Below, one piece after another: positions 24,939 to 33,492 of a stretch of DNA of 64,000 nucleotides. The stretch spans positions 87,153 through 151,152 of the forward strand of contig CAYFVM010000003.1 in the NCBI GenBank assembly GCA_964346725.1, read 5' to 3'. The stretch comes from UBA1715 sp964346725. Lineage in GTDB: Bacteria > Bacteroidota > Bacteroidia > Bacteroidales > UBA1715. The notes below the pieces were generated by a model. It searched no databases and was not told the DNA's origin. It saw only the letters and a list, made by a program, of their open reading frames with translations. Within the stretch, counting starts at the first letter, position 1, and the number at the start of each line of letters is the position of its first letter. A program made the position numbers and the translations under genes.

Positions 24939-26555
24939 ATGATAACAGTTGATAATTTAGCTATTCAGTTCGGTAAACGAACTCTTTTTCAAGATGTTAA
25001 TTTAAAGTTCACGCCTGGTAATATATATGGCGTTATTGGTGCAAATGGTGCTGGTAAAACAACATTCCTACGTCTTTTGTCTAGTGATTTAGAATCAACT
25101 CGAGGCTCTGTTTCGCTTGGTTCAAACGAACGTCTTTCGGTTTTACGTCAGAATCACTTTGAGTACGACGATTGTACCGTTCTCAACACAGTTCTTATGG
25201 GATATGCCCAGCTGTGGAACATTATGCAAGAAAAAGAGGTAATTTATGCTAAAACAGATTTTACCGATGAAGATGGAGTTAAAGCAGCAGAATTAGAAGA
25301 GAAATTTTCCGAAATGGATGGTTGGAATGCAGAGAGCGATGCCGCATCATTATTGAGTGGACTAGGAGTTGCAGAGGATTTGCACCAAAAATTGATGAAG
25401 GATTTAAGTGGTAAAGAAAAAGTGCGAGTAATGCTTGCGCAATCTCTGTTTGGTAATCCCGACAATTTATTGCTTGATGAGCCTACCAACGACTTGGATT
25501 TAAATACTATTTCTTGGTTGGAAAACTTCTTGTCAAACTTCGAGAAAACCGTGTTGGTAGTATCTCACGATCGTCACTTCTTAGACTCAGTATGTACGCA
25601 CACTGTAGATATTGATTTTGGGAAAATTCAATTATATGCCGGAAATTATTCGTTTTGGTACCAAAGTAGTCAGTTGGCATTACGTCAGCAACAACAGCAA
25701 AATAAGCGAGCAGAAGAAAAACGAAAAGAATTGTTGGAGTTCATTGCTCGATTCAGTGCCAATGTTGCTAAGTCAAAACAAACGACCAGCCGTAAAAAAA
25801 TGCTTGAAAAATTGAACGTGGAAGAAATTCAACCTTCTACACGTCGTTATCCGGGCATAATATTTAAGCCAAATCGTGAGGTTGGAAATAAAATATTGGA
25901 AGTAAATGGGTTATCGGCATCCATAAATGGTGAACCTTTGTTTAGTAAAGTTGATTTCATGGTCGAAAAAGGAGACAAAATCGTATTCCTTTCTCGTGAT
26001 CCACGTGCTATTACTGCTTTGTTTGAGATTGTCAACAATAACAGAATACCTGATGCAGGAAAATTTGAATGGGGACAGACTGTAACTTCAGCATATTTGC
26101 CAGTAGATAATTCATCATTCTTTAATACCGATATGTCGTTAATTGATTGGTTGGGGCAGTTCTCAGAAGACACTCATGAGGTATTTTTGCGTGGTTATTT
26201 GGGAAGAATGCTTTTTTCTAATGAAGAAGTTTACAAAAAAGTGAACGTACTCTCTGGAGGTGAAAAAATGCGTTGCATGATTTCAAGAATGATGTTGCGC
26301 GACGCCAATGTATTAATATTGGATTCGCCTACCAATCATTTGGATTTGGAGTCAATACAAGCGTTTAACAATTCTTTGATACAATTTCCTGAGATAGTGC
26401 TATTCGCTTCTCATGACCATGAATTTATTCAAACGGTTTGTAATCGTATTATAGAATTGACACCTAATGGTATCATTGATAAGAAAATGGATTACGATGA
26501 TTATATTACTGATGAAAAAGTAGCTGCACAGCAAGAAAAATTATATTCAAAATAG
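24939..26555 (+). CDS. YbiT-like ABC-F protein with degenerate second ATPase domain
   Basis: ABC-F proteins act on ribosomes. I use ATG 24939 (538 residues, MITVDNLAIQFG), which matches the YbiT start and follows the promoter; frames open further back to 24894. Domain 1 is mostly standard: Walker A GANGAGKTT (about 34), signature LSGKE (Lys in place of the second Gly), Walker B LLLDEPTNDLD and SHDRHFLD. A basic linker (RFSANVAKSKQTTSRKKM) follows. Domain 2 keeps LSGGEKMR and PTNHLD. Its Walker A position reads FLSRDPRAITA, without GK[ST], and its Walker B is ILDSPTN with Ser for Glu. One site may therefore be inactive. Confidence 0.88.
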   Translation: MITVDNLAIQFGKRTLFQDVNLKFTPGNIYGVIGANGAGKTTFLRLLSSDLESTRGSVSLGSNERLSVLRQNHFEYDDCTVLNTVLMGYAQLWNIMQEKEVIYAKTDFTDEDGVKAAELEEKFSEMDGWNAESDAASLLSGLGVAEDLHQKLMKDLSGKEKVRVMLAQSLFGNPDNLLLDEPTNDLDLNTISWLENFLSNFEKTVLVVSHDRHFLDSVCTHTVDIDFGKIQLYAGNYSFWYQSSQLALRQQQQQNKRAEEKRKELLEFIARFSANVAKSKQTTSRKKMLEKLNVEEIQPSTRRYPGIIFKPNREVGNKILEVNGLSASINGEPLFSKVDFMVEKGDKIVFLSRDPRAITALFEIVNNNRIPDAGKFEWGQTVTSAYLPVDNSSFFNTDMSLIDWLGQFSEDTHEVFLRGYLGRMLFSNEEVYKKVNVLSGGEKMRCMISRMMLRDANVLILDSPTNHLDLESIQAFNNSLIQFPEIVLFASHDHEFIQTVCNRIIELTPNGIIDKKMDYDDYITDEKVAAQQEKLYSK

Positions 26556-26607
26556 AGTTGTGTAGTTGAGGATTTTCTTATTGAAGAAACTCTGTCTAAA
26601 CAATAAT

Positions 26608-26641
26608 AAAAAAAGAGATGTACCGTAGTGCATCTCTTTTT
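26608..26641. terminator. Bidirectional terminator between the ABC-F gene and guaA
   Basis: A stem of AAAAAGAGATGTAC with GTGCATCTCTTTTT (one G-T wobble) closes the loop CGTA and is flanked by A and T tracts. It separates convergent genes and ends 4 nt before the guaA stop codon. Confidence 0.85.
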
Positions 26642-26644
26642 ATT

Positions 26645-28249
26645 TTATTCCCATTCTATTGTTGCGGGTGGTTTTGATGAGATATCGTAGCATACGCGAT
26701 TTACACCTTTTACCTTATTTATAATGTCATTGGAAACTTTTGCCATAAATTCGTATGGTAAATGAGCCCAATCGGCTGTCATGGCATCGGTGCTGGTAAC
26801 AGCACGCAGTGCAACTGCGCGTTCGTATGTACGTTCATCCCCCATAACGCCTACACTCTTGATCGGCAACAAGATTACGCCTGCTTGCCATATTTGATCG
26901 TATAAAGAGACTTCAATTTCTCCGTTTGACATATCAGCCGGTACGCCAGCAGCAAGAAGTTTACGTGCTTCTTCACCGCTTAATTTCGTTTTCCAATCAC
27001 GTAAGCCTTGTATGAAAATATCATCGGCATCTTGTAGGATACGAACTTTGTCAGGAGTAATATCTCCCAAAATCCGGACAGCCAAGCCCGGACCCGGGAA
27101 TGGGTGACGAGTAATTAAATGTTCAGGCATACCTAATTGACGACCTACACGACGAACTTCGTCTTTGAAAAGCCATTGTAATGGTTCGCACAATTGTAAG
27201 TGCATTTTTTCAGGAAGACCACCAACATTGTGATGACTCTTGATAATCATACCGGTAATGCTCAAACTCTCAATCCTATCAGGGTAGATGGTGCCTTGCG
27301 CTAACCATTTTGCATCGGTAATTTTTTGAGCTTCGTCATTGAATACATCGATAAATCCGGCACCAATAATTTTACGTTTACGTTCTGGTTCTGTTATGCC
27401 TTCAAGTTCTTTGAAGAATTTTTCGCTCGCATCTACGCCAATTACGTTCAAACCAAGACATTCGTAGTCGTGGAGCACGTTTTTGAATTCGTTTTTACGA
27501 AGCATACCGTGGTCAACGAAAATACAGGTAAGATTTTTACCAATAGCTTTGTTGAGCAACATTGCGCAAACAGATGAATCAACACCACCGCTCAAACCAA
27601 GAATTACTCGGTCGTTACCCAATTTTGCTTTAAGTTCAGCAACGGTTGTTTCAACGAATGAAGCAGGGCTCCAAGTTTGTTTTCCACCGCAAATGTCAAC
27701 AACAAAGTTTTTAAGCAATAAAGAGCCATGTTTTGTATGGAATACTTCTGGATGGAATTGTACTCCCCAGGTTTTTTCCCCTTCAAATTGATATGCTGCA
27801 AAACGCACTTTGTTTGTTGATGCAATCGTTTTGCAATTATCTGGTAATTTGGTAATTGAGTCTCCGTGGCTCATCCAAACTTGTGAATTATCTTCGAAAT
27901 TTTTAAAGAGTTGATTCTGTTTGTCAAATGATGAAAGATTTGCGCGTCCATATTCGCGAGTTCCGGCAGATTCAACTTTACCGCCAAACGTATTTGCCAT
28001 AAATTGAGCGCCATAGCAAATGCCAAGAATAGGGTATTTTCCACGAATGTCCGTCAAATCAACTTTGAAAGCCTTTTCGTCATACACACTAAACGGCGAA
28101 CCACTCAAAATGACACCGATTACATCTTTGTCGTCTTTAGGAAATTTGTTGTAGGGAACAATTTCGCAAAACATGTCCAATTCGCGCACACGACGGCCAA
28201 TGAGCTGCGTGGTTTGCGAACCGAAATCAAGAATTATGATTTTTTCCAT
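26645..28249 (-). CDS. guaA: GMP synthase (glutamine-hydrolysing)
   Basis: Aminates XMP to GMP using glutamine and ATP in the cytoplasm. The 534-residue protein has an N-terminal class I amidotransferase (ILDFGSQTTQLIGRRVRE, nucleophile Cys in ILGICYGAQ at about residue 78, and HPEVFHTKHG with His and Glu). It is followed by the ATP-pyrophosphatase loop LGLSGGVDSSV (about 219-229) and the C-terminal dimer domain ending KPPATIEWE. Length and all motifs are normal. The gene is alone, with a terminator shared with the ABC-F gene. Confidence 0.97.
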   Translation of the reverse strand: MEKIIILDFGSQTTQLIGRRVRELDMFCEIVPYNKFPKDDKDVIGVILSGSPFSVYDEKAFKVDLTDIRGKYPILGICYGAQFMANTFGGKVESAGTREYGRANLSSFDKQNQLFKNFEDNSQVWMSHGDSITKLPDNCKTIASTNKVRFAAYQFEGEKTWGVQFHPEVFHTKHGSLLLKNFVVDICGGKQTWSPASFVETTVAELKAKLGNDRVILGLSGGVDSSVCAMLLNKAIGKNLTCIFVDHGMLRKNEFKNVLHDYECLGLNVIGVDASEKFFKELEGITEPERKRKIIGAGFIDVFNDEAQKITDAKWLAQGTIYPDRIESLSITGMIIKSHHNVGGLPEKMHLQLCEPLQWLFKDEVRRVGRQLGMPEHLITRHPFPGPGLAVRILGDITPDKVRILQDADDIFIQGLRDWKTKLSGEEARKLLAAGVPADMSNGEIEVSLYDQIWQAGVILLPIKSVGVMGDERTYERAVALRAVTSTDAMTADWAHLPYEFMAKVSNDIINKVKGVNRVCYDISSKPPATIEWE

Positions 28250-28549
28250 TGCATATTTTTATTATGTGCCAAAAATACTATGATTATTGTAAAATACGGA
28301 AAGATGCTGAAAGAAAAATTATTTTTTTTGCCACAGTGCTCATAAAGTCTAATGGTGTGGGGGTTATGTGTTTACACGTAAAAATTATTTCAGGGAATAA
28401 TTTATCAATATGACTAAGCATGACATATTTACCAAATTGCTTCTAAAAACTCTTTATTGATTTTAAAGTTTCTAAATAAAAATAATTACTTTTGTAATTC
28501 TTATGAAGTAAGAAAGAGTTTTACTCAAATTAAAAACTACTATATTAAA
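28250..28549 (+). promoter_or_regulatory. Gap between guaA and paaK with a -7 box at 28497-28504
   Basis: This 300-nt divergent gap has no gene that I can support. TACTTTTG (28497-28504) fits TAnnTTTG. It lies 45 nt before the paaK ATG at 28550 and excludes the upstream in-frame start at 28457. A -33 box is not clear. Confidence 0.45.
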
Positions 28550-29863
28550 ATGAGTTCAAAAGAATATTGGAATGAAGAGTTGGAGACGATGAAACGCCCC
28601 GATTTAGAGAAGTTACAAGTTGAACGTTTACGCAAAACGGTTGAAATTGCAATGAATTCGCCGTACTATAGCCAAGTTTTTAAAGAACACAATATCACAC
28701 CTAAAAGTATCAAATCGTTAGACGATTTACAACGTTTTCCATTCACAACAAAAGACGATTTACGCAGTCATTATCCGTTTGGTTTAGTTTCTGTACCGAT
28801 GGAAAAAATAGTACGTATACATTCTTCAAGTGGAACTACAGGTAATCCTACGGTAGTTGCTCATTCTCAAAAAGATTTGGACGAATGGGCAGACCAAGTT
28901 GCACGTTGTATGTATATGGTTGGATGTCGAAATACCGATGTATTCCAAAACACTTCTGGCTATGGAATGTTTACCGGTGGATTGGGGTATCAATATGGAG
29001 CAGAAAAATTAGGAACAATTACAGTTCCAGCTGCTGCCGGAAATAGTAAACGACAAATTAAATTTATCATGGATTTTGGGACAACTATAATCCATGCTAT
29101 TCCAAGCTACGCAACTCGTTTGGCAGAAGTTTTCTATGAAATGGGAATAGATCCACGCACTGATACAAAATTGAGAATTTTCTGTTTAGGTGCAGAACCA
29201 CATTCAGAGGAACAACGCCAACGTATAGAACAATTATTCGGCATAAAAGCATACAACTGTTTTGGTATGTCGGAAATGAATGGACCTGGTGTTGCGTTTG
29301 AATGTAAAGAACAAAATGGTCTTCATATTTGGGAAGACTTCGTTATCGCAGAAATACTTGATCCTGTTACATTAAAGCCCGTTCCAGAAGGTGAAGTAGG
29401 AGAATTGGTACTCACAACTATTAATCGTGAGGCAATGCCATTGTTCCGCTATCGTACACGCGATCTTACGCGTTTCTTACCGGGCTATTGTCCATGTGGA
29501 AGAACGCACCGTCGTCTTGATCGCTTCAAAGGTCGTAGCGATGATATGTTGATTGTAAAAGGTGTAAATATTTTCCCTATACAAATAGAACGTATATTAA
29601 TGAGCTTTAAAGAGCTGGGAATGAATTACTTGATTACCATTGATACAATCAATAATAACGATGAAATGACGGTGGAAGTAGAAGTTGGTGACAGCATTAA
29701 CATAAGCGATTATCCTCAACTTCTAAATCTTACCAAAGAAATTACACGTCAGTTAAAAGACGAAATATTGTTGACGCCACGAGTAAAATTGGTGGAAAAA
29801 GGTTCTATTCCTCAATCGGAAGGAAAGGCTGTGAGAGTAAAAGATTTTAGAAAAAATCATTAA
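28550..29863 (+). CDS. paaK: Phenylacetate--CoA ligase family protein
   Basis: I start at ATG 28550 (437 residues, the usual length), because the frame extends upstream past a likely promoter. PaaK-type enzymes activate aryl acids (phenylacetate, indoleacetate) to CoA thioesters in an adenylation reaction. Motifs: SSSGTTGNPTVVAHS (about 89-103, phosphate loop), CFGMSEMNGPG (about 235), YRTRDLTRFLPG (about 303) and RLDRFKGRSDDMLIVKGVN (about 323-341). An ACT protein follows 12 nt later. In anaerobic Bacteroidetes this pair often accompanies aromatic amino acid 2-oxoacid oxidation; no ferredoxin oxidoreductase gene is visible here. Confidence 0.93.
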   Translation: MSSKEYWNEELETMKRPDLEKLQVERLRKTVEIAMNSPYYSQVFKEHNITPKSIKSLDDLQRFPFTTKDDLRSHYPFGLVSVPMEKIVRIHSSSGTTGNPTVVAHSQKDLDEWADQVARCMYMVGCRNTDVFQNTSGYGMFTGGLGYQYGAEKLGTITVPAAAGNSKRQIKFIMDFGTTIIHAIPSYATRLAEVFYEMGIDPRTDTKLRIFCLGAEPHSEEQRQRIEQLFGIKAYNCFGMSEMNGPGVAFECKEQNGLHIWEDFVIAEILDPVTLKPVPEGEVGELVLTTINREAMPLFRYRTRDLTRFLPGYCPCGRTHRRLDRFKGRSDDMLIVKGVNIFPIQIERILMSFKELGMNYLITIDTINNNDEMTVEVEVGDSINISDYPQLLNLTKEITRQLKDEILLTPRVKLVEKGSIPQSEGKAVRVKDFRKNH

Positions 29864-29875
29864 TATTTTTAGACT

Positions 29876-30301
29876 ATGACAATGAATCAAATTTCAATAT
29901 TTCTTGAAAATAAATTCGGTCGATTGAGCGAAATACTTTCAATACTTCGAGATGAAAACATTAAAGTGATTGCTGCAACCGTAGCAGATACATCAGATTA
30001 TGGTATTTTACGTATCATAACAACTGATCAGCAAAAGGCATTCAAAACATTGATTAAAAACGAGGTATCCGCTAATATGAACGAAGTGTTGGCCATCTCA
30101 CTTGATTCAAAAATAGGACAATTATCTGATGCTATGGAAAAAATAACCCAATCGGGCATCACAATAGATTATATGTATTGTTTTTCGTTGAATCAAAAAT
30201 CAATGTTGGTTTTGCGCTCAAGCAATATGGAAGCTCTCAACGACGTAGCTCGTAAATATAATATGAACTGTATTTCAGAAACCGATTTAATAAATCTATA
30301 A
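29876..30301 (+). CDS. ACT-domain protein paired with paaK
   Basis: The 141-residue protein is made of two ACT modules (about 3-70, QISIFLENKFGRLSEILSIL; and 71-138, LDSKIGQLSDAMEKITQSGI). ACT domains bind small ligands, often amino acids, and control enzymes allosterically. Its position 12 nt after paaK suggests regulation of aryl-CoA formation by an aromatic amino acid; this is inference. Start: ATG 29876, or the in-frame ATG 29882 two codons later. The next gene starts 3 nt after its stop. Confidence 0.85.
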   Translation: MTMNQISIFLENKFGRLSEILSILRDENIKVIAATVADTSDYGILRIITTDQQKAFKTLIKNEVSANMNEVLAISLDSKIGQLSDAMEKITQSGITIDYMYCFSLNQKSMLVLRSSNMEALNDVARKYNMNCISETDLINL

Positions 30302-30304
30302 AAT

Positions 30305-30481
30305 ATGTTTGGCATACCAGATCCCAATATTTGGATAGTATATATACTATCCATTATTTGCGTACTTTTTTCCGCATGGTTCGGCATAAGGTATTGGAAC
30401 GAAGAAGATTATGAAAGTGGTCAGATTACAAGTATACCAAGAAAAAAGAAGAAAAAACGTACTAAAAAAGCGACAAAATAA
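30305..30481 (+). CDS. Small membrane protein, symporter accessory type
   Basis: A 58-residue frame starts MFGIPDPNIWIVYILSIICV, spans the membrane once (about residues 9-29), has GIRYWNEED just after, and ends in a very basic tail (IPRKKKKKRTKK). The opening MxGIPDPxIW followed by one helix is what I know of the family named symporter small accessory protein, found before sodium:solute symporters. Its stop codon TAA overlaps the ATG of the symporter by one base, so translation is coupled. It is too short for many gene finders. I infer that it forms a complex with the symporter. Confidence 0.8.
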   Translation: MFGIPDPNIWIVYILSIICVLFSAWFGIRYWNEEDYESGQITSIPRKKKKKRTKKATK

Positions 30482-32088
30482 TGGATCAGTTTTACATGTA
30501 TGCTCTTGTTATCATATACTTCTTGGCAGTAGCATTTTTAGGTTATTTAGGATATAGAAAAACAAACGATTCAAGTGATTATTTGATTGGTGGCGGAAAA
30601 ATGAATCCCGTTATAATGGCGTTGTCGTACGGAGCAACGTTTATTTCCGCATCTGCTATCGTTGGATTTGGTGGAGTAGCAGCAACATTTGGAATGGGAA
30701 TACAGTGGCTCTGCTTCTTGAATATGTTTGTTGGTGTGGTAATAGCGTTCATATTTTTTGGACGAAAAACACGACAAATTGGAGCAAAAACCAAATCGTC
30801 AACATTTGCCGAATTTTTGGGCAATTGCTATCATTCCAACAAAATTAGACTGTTTGTAGCAGCAATGATTTTTATTTGGATGCCATTATATGCCGCTGCC
30901 GTTATGCGTGGAGGCGTTTTCTTCATGCAGGAAATCTTTGGTATCAGTTTTGACCTTGCATTATTAGTATTTACAGTTGTTGTTGCCTCGTATGTGATTG
31001 CCGGTGGTATGAAAGGGGTTATGTATACAGATGCATTACAAGCTATTATAATGTTTTTGTGTATGATTTTCTTGCTAATTTGGTTCTACAAAGAAATTGA
31101 TATGGGCTTTGGTGAAGCAAATCAAGCTTTAACGAATCTGTCTGACGAAATTCCTGACTCTCTTCAGGCACAAGGTCATCAGGGATGGACTACAATGCCG
31201 TTATTTGGTTCTTCACGTTGGTATACATTGGTTACCTCTCTTATTTTTGGTGTAGGAATTGGCTGTTTGGCTCAACCACAACTTGTTATTCGTTTTATGA
31301 CCGTTGATAGTACCAAACAACTCAATAGAGGTGTATTTGTTGGATGTTTATTCATTTTTATTACAGTTGGAGTAGTATATCATGTGGGTGCATTATCAAA
31401 TTTATTCTATATGAAGACTGAAGGCACCATAGCGTCAAATGTTATGGTAGGCGGGCAATTAATTAAATCTGATGAAATAATACCTCACTTTATCAATAAT
31501 GCCATGCCGTCGTGGTTCTCTGTATTGTTTATGCTTTGTATTTTATCAGCAAGTATGTCAACATTGAGTGCACAGTTTCATACAATGGCAGCTGCTGCGG
31601 GATATGATATCTATGGCACATGCATAGGCGCTCGGAAACGTGAACGTAAAAAACGTACAACAGTTGTTATTCGTTTCGCAGTATTGATTTCTATCTTTAT
31701 TAGTTTTGTTATTTGCTATTATTTTCAAGGAAATGCGAGTCAAATCATAGCACTATCAACATCTATTTTTATGGGAATCTGTGCTTCTGCATTTTTACCT
31801 TCGTATTTCTGCGCATTATATTGGAAAAAAGTAACCAAACAAGGTGCTTATGCAAGTATGTGGGTAGGATCCGTTGTAACAATGGTTGGTTTATTGTTCT
31901 TTCATGCAAAAGAAGCAACAGCAATAGGTTTATGTGCTAAAATGTTTGGCAGTCCAGTGTTGATTCCTGGTGATTTTGCTCTTGTTGATCCTATTGTATA
32001 CGCATTCCCATTATCATGCATTACAATTGTACTTGTTAGTCTTGTAACACCACGTAAATCAACGAAACTCGGAGCAATGGCAGAATAG
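30481..32088 (+). CDS. Sodium:solute symporter family protein
   Basis: The 535-residue protein has about 13 membrane segments and SSS-family marks: DSSDYLIGGGKMNPVIMALSYGATFISASAIVGFGG (residues 30-65, split here by eye into the SSS TM1-TM2 region), GKKT-like loop GRKTRQIGAKTKS, YVIAGGMKGVMYTDALQA (about 171) and SASMSTLSAQFHTMA (about 358). The closest types that I can recall carry monocarboxylates such as acetate, but the substrate cannot be read from sequence. Gene context (paaK, ACT, small accessory protein) makes an organic acid plausible. It ends 7 nt from the convergent RNase H gene. Confidence 0.88.
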   Translation: MDQFYMYALVIIYFLAVAFLGYLGYRKTNDSSDYLIGGGKMNPVIMALSYGATFISASAIVGFGGVAATFGMGIQWLCFLNMFVGVVIAFIFFGRKTRQIGAKTKSSTFAEFLGNCYHSNKIRLFVAAMIFIWMPLYAAAVMRGGVFFMQEIFGISFDLALLVFTVVVASYVIAGGMKGVMYTDALQAIIMFLCMIFLLIWFYKEIDMGFGEANQALTNLSDEIPDSLQAQGHQGWTTMPLFGSSRWYTLVTSLIFGVGIGCLAQPQLVIRFMTVDSTKQLNRGVFVGCLFIFITVGVVYHVGALSNLFYMKTEGTIASNVMVGGQLIKSDEIIPHFINNAMPSWFSVLFMLCILSASMSTLSAQFHTMAAAAGYDIYGTCIGARKRERKKRTTVVIRFAVLISIFISFVICYYFQGNASQIIALSTSIFMGICASAFLPSYFCALYWKKVTKQGAYASMWVGSVVTMVGLLFFHAKEATAIGLCAKMFGSPVLIPGDFALVDPIVYAFPLSCITIVLVSLVTPRKSTKLGAMAE

Positions 32089-32095
32089 GGTCTAA

Positions 32096-32737
32096 CTATT
32101 TCCGTCCAAAATCAGCGGGAATTTCACCCCACTTGTCGGTTTCCCACTTTTGGATAGAGGTGGTGTAAGTGTTGTTCGCCAACCATTGTTCTGCACGACT
32201 AATCAAATCGAATAATTCTTGATTGCGGCTGGTTAGTTCTAGTTTTGTGTTGCAATGTTTCCGTCTGACCCATCCTATGGCAGTCATAGAATCTGAATAG
32301 AGTGGCATAGAGAGGTTTTGCTTTTTGAGCAAAGCAAGTCCATGAACAATGGCCAAAAATTCACCAATATTATTAGTCCCATCGGGAAATGGGCCCATTT
32401 TGAAGATAACACGACCGGTTTTTACATATACGCCACGATATTCCATATTTCCAGGATTCCCACTACATGCCGCATCCACGGCAAGACTATCGGAACAATA
32501 CTTTGCAACAGTGCGTATCAGTTTTGTTGCAGGTTTTGCAATAGTGGTTTGGCTCTGTTTGGGTGTTTTTTGAAACCCATTTTTAAGAGCTTCAAAAGCT
32601 TCCTCTTGCGATTCGTATGATTTATAGAGAGCTCCTTCAAATTTATCAATAGCTGCTTTACATTCTTCCCACGTATAAAAAACGCCGGTATCGCGCCCTT
32701 TCCATACAACGTAAAACTTTGGTTTGTTTTTTTTCAT
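32096..32737 (-). CDS. rnhA: Ribonuclease H with N-terminal viroplasmin-like domain
   Basis: The 213-residue protein opens with a viroplasmin/RNase H1 N-terminal domain (KFYVVWKGRDTGVFYTWEECKA, SYESQEEAFEAL; residues 6-50). This fold binds RNA-DNA hybrids in eukaryotic RNase H1. The RNase H domain follows with the acidic residues in place: VDAACSGNPG (about 82), NNIGEFLAIVHGLALL (Glu, about 122), LYSDSMTAIGW (Asp, about 142) and ETDKWGEIPADF near the end. It removes RNA from hybrids during replication and repair. The stop is 7 nt from the convergent symporter gene. Confidence 0.92.
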   Translation of the reverse strand: MKKNKPKFYVVWKGRDTGVFYTWEECKAAIDKFEGALYKSYESQEEAFEALKNGFQKTPKQSQTTIAKPATKLIRTVAKYCSDSLAVDAACSGNPGNMEYRGVYVKTGRVIFKMGPFPDGTNNIGEFLAIVHGLALLKKQNLSMPLYSDSMTAIGWVRRKHCNTKLELTSRNQELFDLISRAEQWLANNTYTTSIQKWETDKWGEIPADFGRK

Positions 32738-32746
32738 TAGGTATAA

Positions 32747-32781
32747 TTTGATGCTTCAAATGTACAGAAATATTATATTTG
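32747..32781 (+). promoter_or_regulatory. Promoter candidate for grpE-dnaJ
   Basis: TTTG (32747-32750) and TATATTTG (32774-32781) are spaced by 23 nt, slightly long for the Bacteroidetes consensus. The start site would be near 32788, just upstream of the inverted repeat. Confidence 0.45.
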
Positions 32782-32810
32782 CGCAAAACATGACAGTATA
32801 GCAAAAACTG

Positions 32811-32843
32811 CCAGAAAATAGTGCCAATTTGACTATTTTCAGG
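32811..32843 (+). promoter_or_regulatory. Inverted repeat with 9-nt spacer upstream of grpE (operator candidate)
   Basis: CCAGAAAATAGT (32811-32822) and ACTATTTTCAGG (32832-32843) are complementary at 11 of 12 positions and separated by 9 nt. It lies in the 5' leader, 42 nt before the grpE ATG. The shape (paired arms with a 9-nt spacer, in a leader before a grpE operon) recalls the CIRCE site bound by HrcA, but the sequence is different. Confidence 0.5.
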
Positions 32844-32885
32844 AATGGCAAACAATTTGAGTATGTCAAGACAAAATTTGTAGAT

Positions 32886-33482
32886 ATGGCAAACGAAAAC
32901 GAAGAAACAAAAAAGGAAAACATTGAAAATCAAGAAGAAGTAAACGCTACCGAAAGCGATACTCAAAGTCAGCAAGAATTAAAAACAGAACAATCTAACG
33001 CTGATGAGGCTACACAAACTGAAGCGAATTCGGACGAATCGTCAGTGACAAGCGATGAATTAAACGATTTGAAAGATAAATACTTGCGTCTTCAAGCTGA
33101 GTTTGAAAATTATCGGAAACGTACTGTGAAAGAAAAAGCTGATTTGATATCATATGCGAGCGAAAAGGTCTTATTAGACCTTTTACCTGTAATTGATGAT
33201 TTAGATAGAGCAATGGACTCAGTGGCAAAAACTGAAGATGTAGTTGCAATGCATGAAGGGCTCGAATTGATTGTCAGCAAATTTCAAAGCTTTTTAAAGA
33301 AAAACGGTGTCCTTGATATTGAAGCAAAAGAACTCCCGTTTGATGCTGACAAACACGAAGCTGTTACAAAATTTCCAAGTCCGAGCGAAGACATGAAGGG
33401 AAAAGTAATCGATGTAATACAAAAAGGATATACTCTCAACGGCAAAGTAATGCGCTATGCTAAAGTTGTTGTAGGGGATTAA
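32886..33482 (+). CDS. grpE: GrpE nucleotide-exchange factor
   Basis: I start at ATG 32886 (198 residues, MANENEETKKEN); the frame stays open upstream only through a TTG inside the inverted repeat. GrpE releases ADP from DnaK. The protein has a long acidic, disordered N-terminus (1-65), the coiled-coil dimer helix (about 66-120, LKDKYLRLQAEFENYRKRT), then ASEKVLLDLLPVIDDLDRAM and the C-terminal beta wing ending YTLNGKVMRYAKVVVGD. dnaJ follows after 10 nt; dnaK is not in this window. The unit is probably heat-inducible. Confidence 0.95.
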   Translation: MANENEETKKENIENQEEVNATESDTQSQQELKTEQSNADEATQTEANSDESSVTSDELNDLKDKYLRLQAEFENYRKRTVKEKADLISYASEKVLLDLLPVIDDLDRAMDSVAKTEDVVAMHEGLELIVSKFQSFLKKNGVLDIEAKELPFDADKHEAVTKFPSPSEDMKGKVIDVIQKGYTLNGKVMRYAKVVVGD

Positions 33483-33492
33483 TTAAGACAAA

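Noticed and set aside
25244..25489. Antisense frame across the first ABC-F domain
   Set aside because: No codon-use or promoter support; a shadow of a well-supported gene.
28457..28549. Upstream extension of paaK by 31 residues
   Set aside because: It overlaps a TAnnTTTG box and adds residues unlike the family; ATG 28550 gives the usual length.
32829..32885. Upstream extension of grpE from a TTG
   Set aside because: It would begin inside the inverted repeat and adds a sequence unlike GrpE starts.
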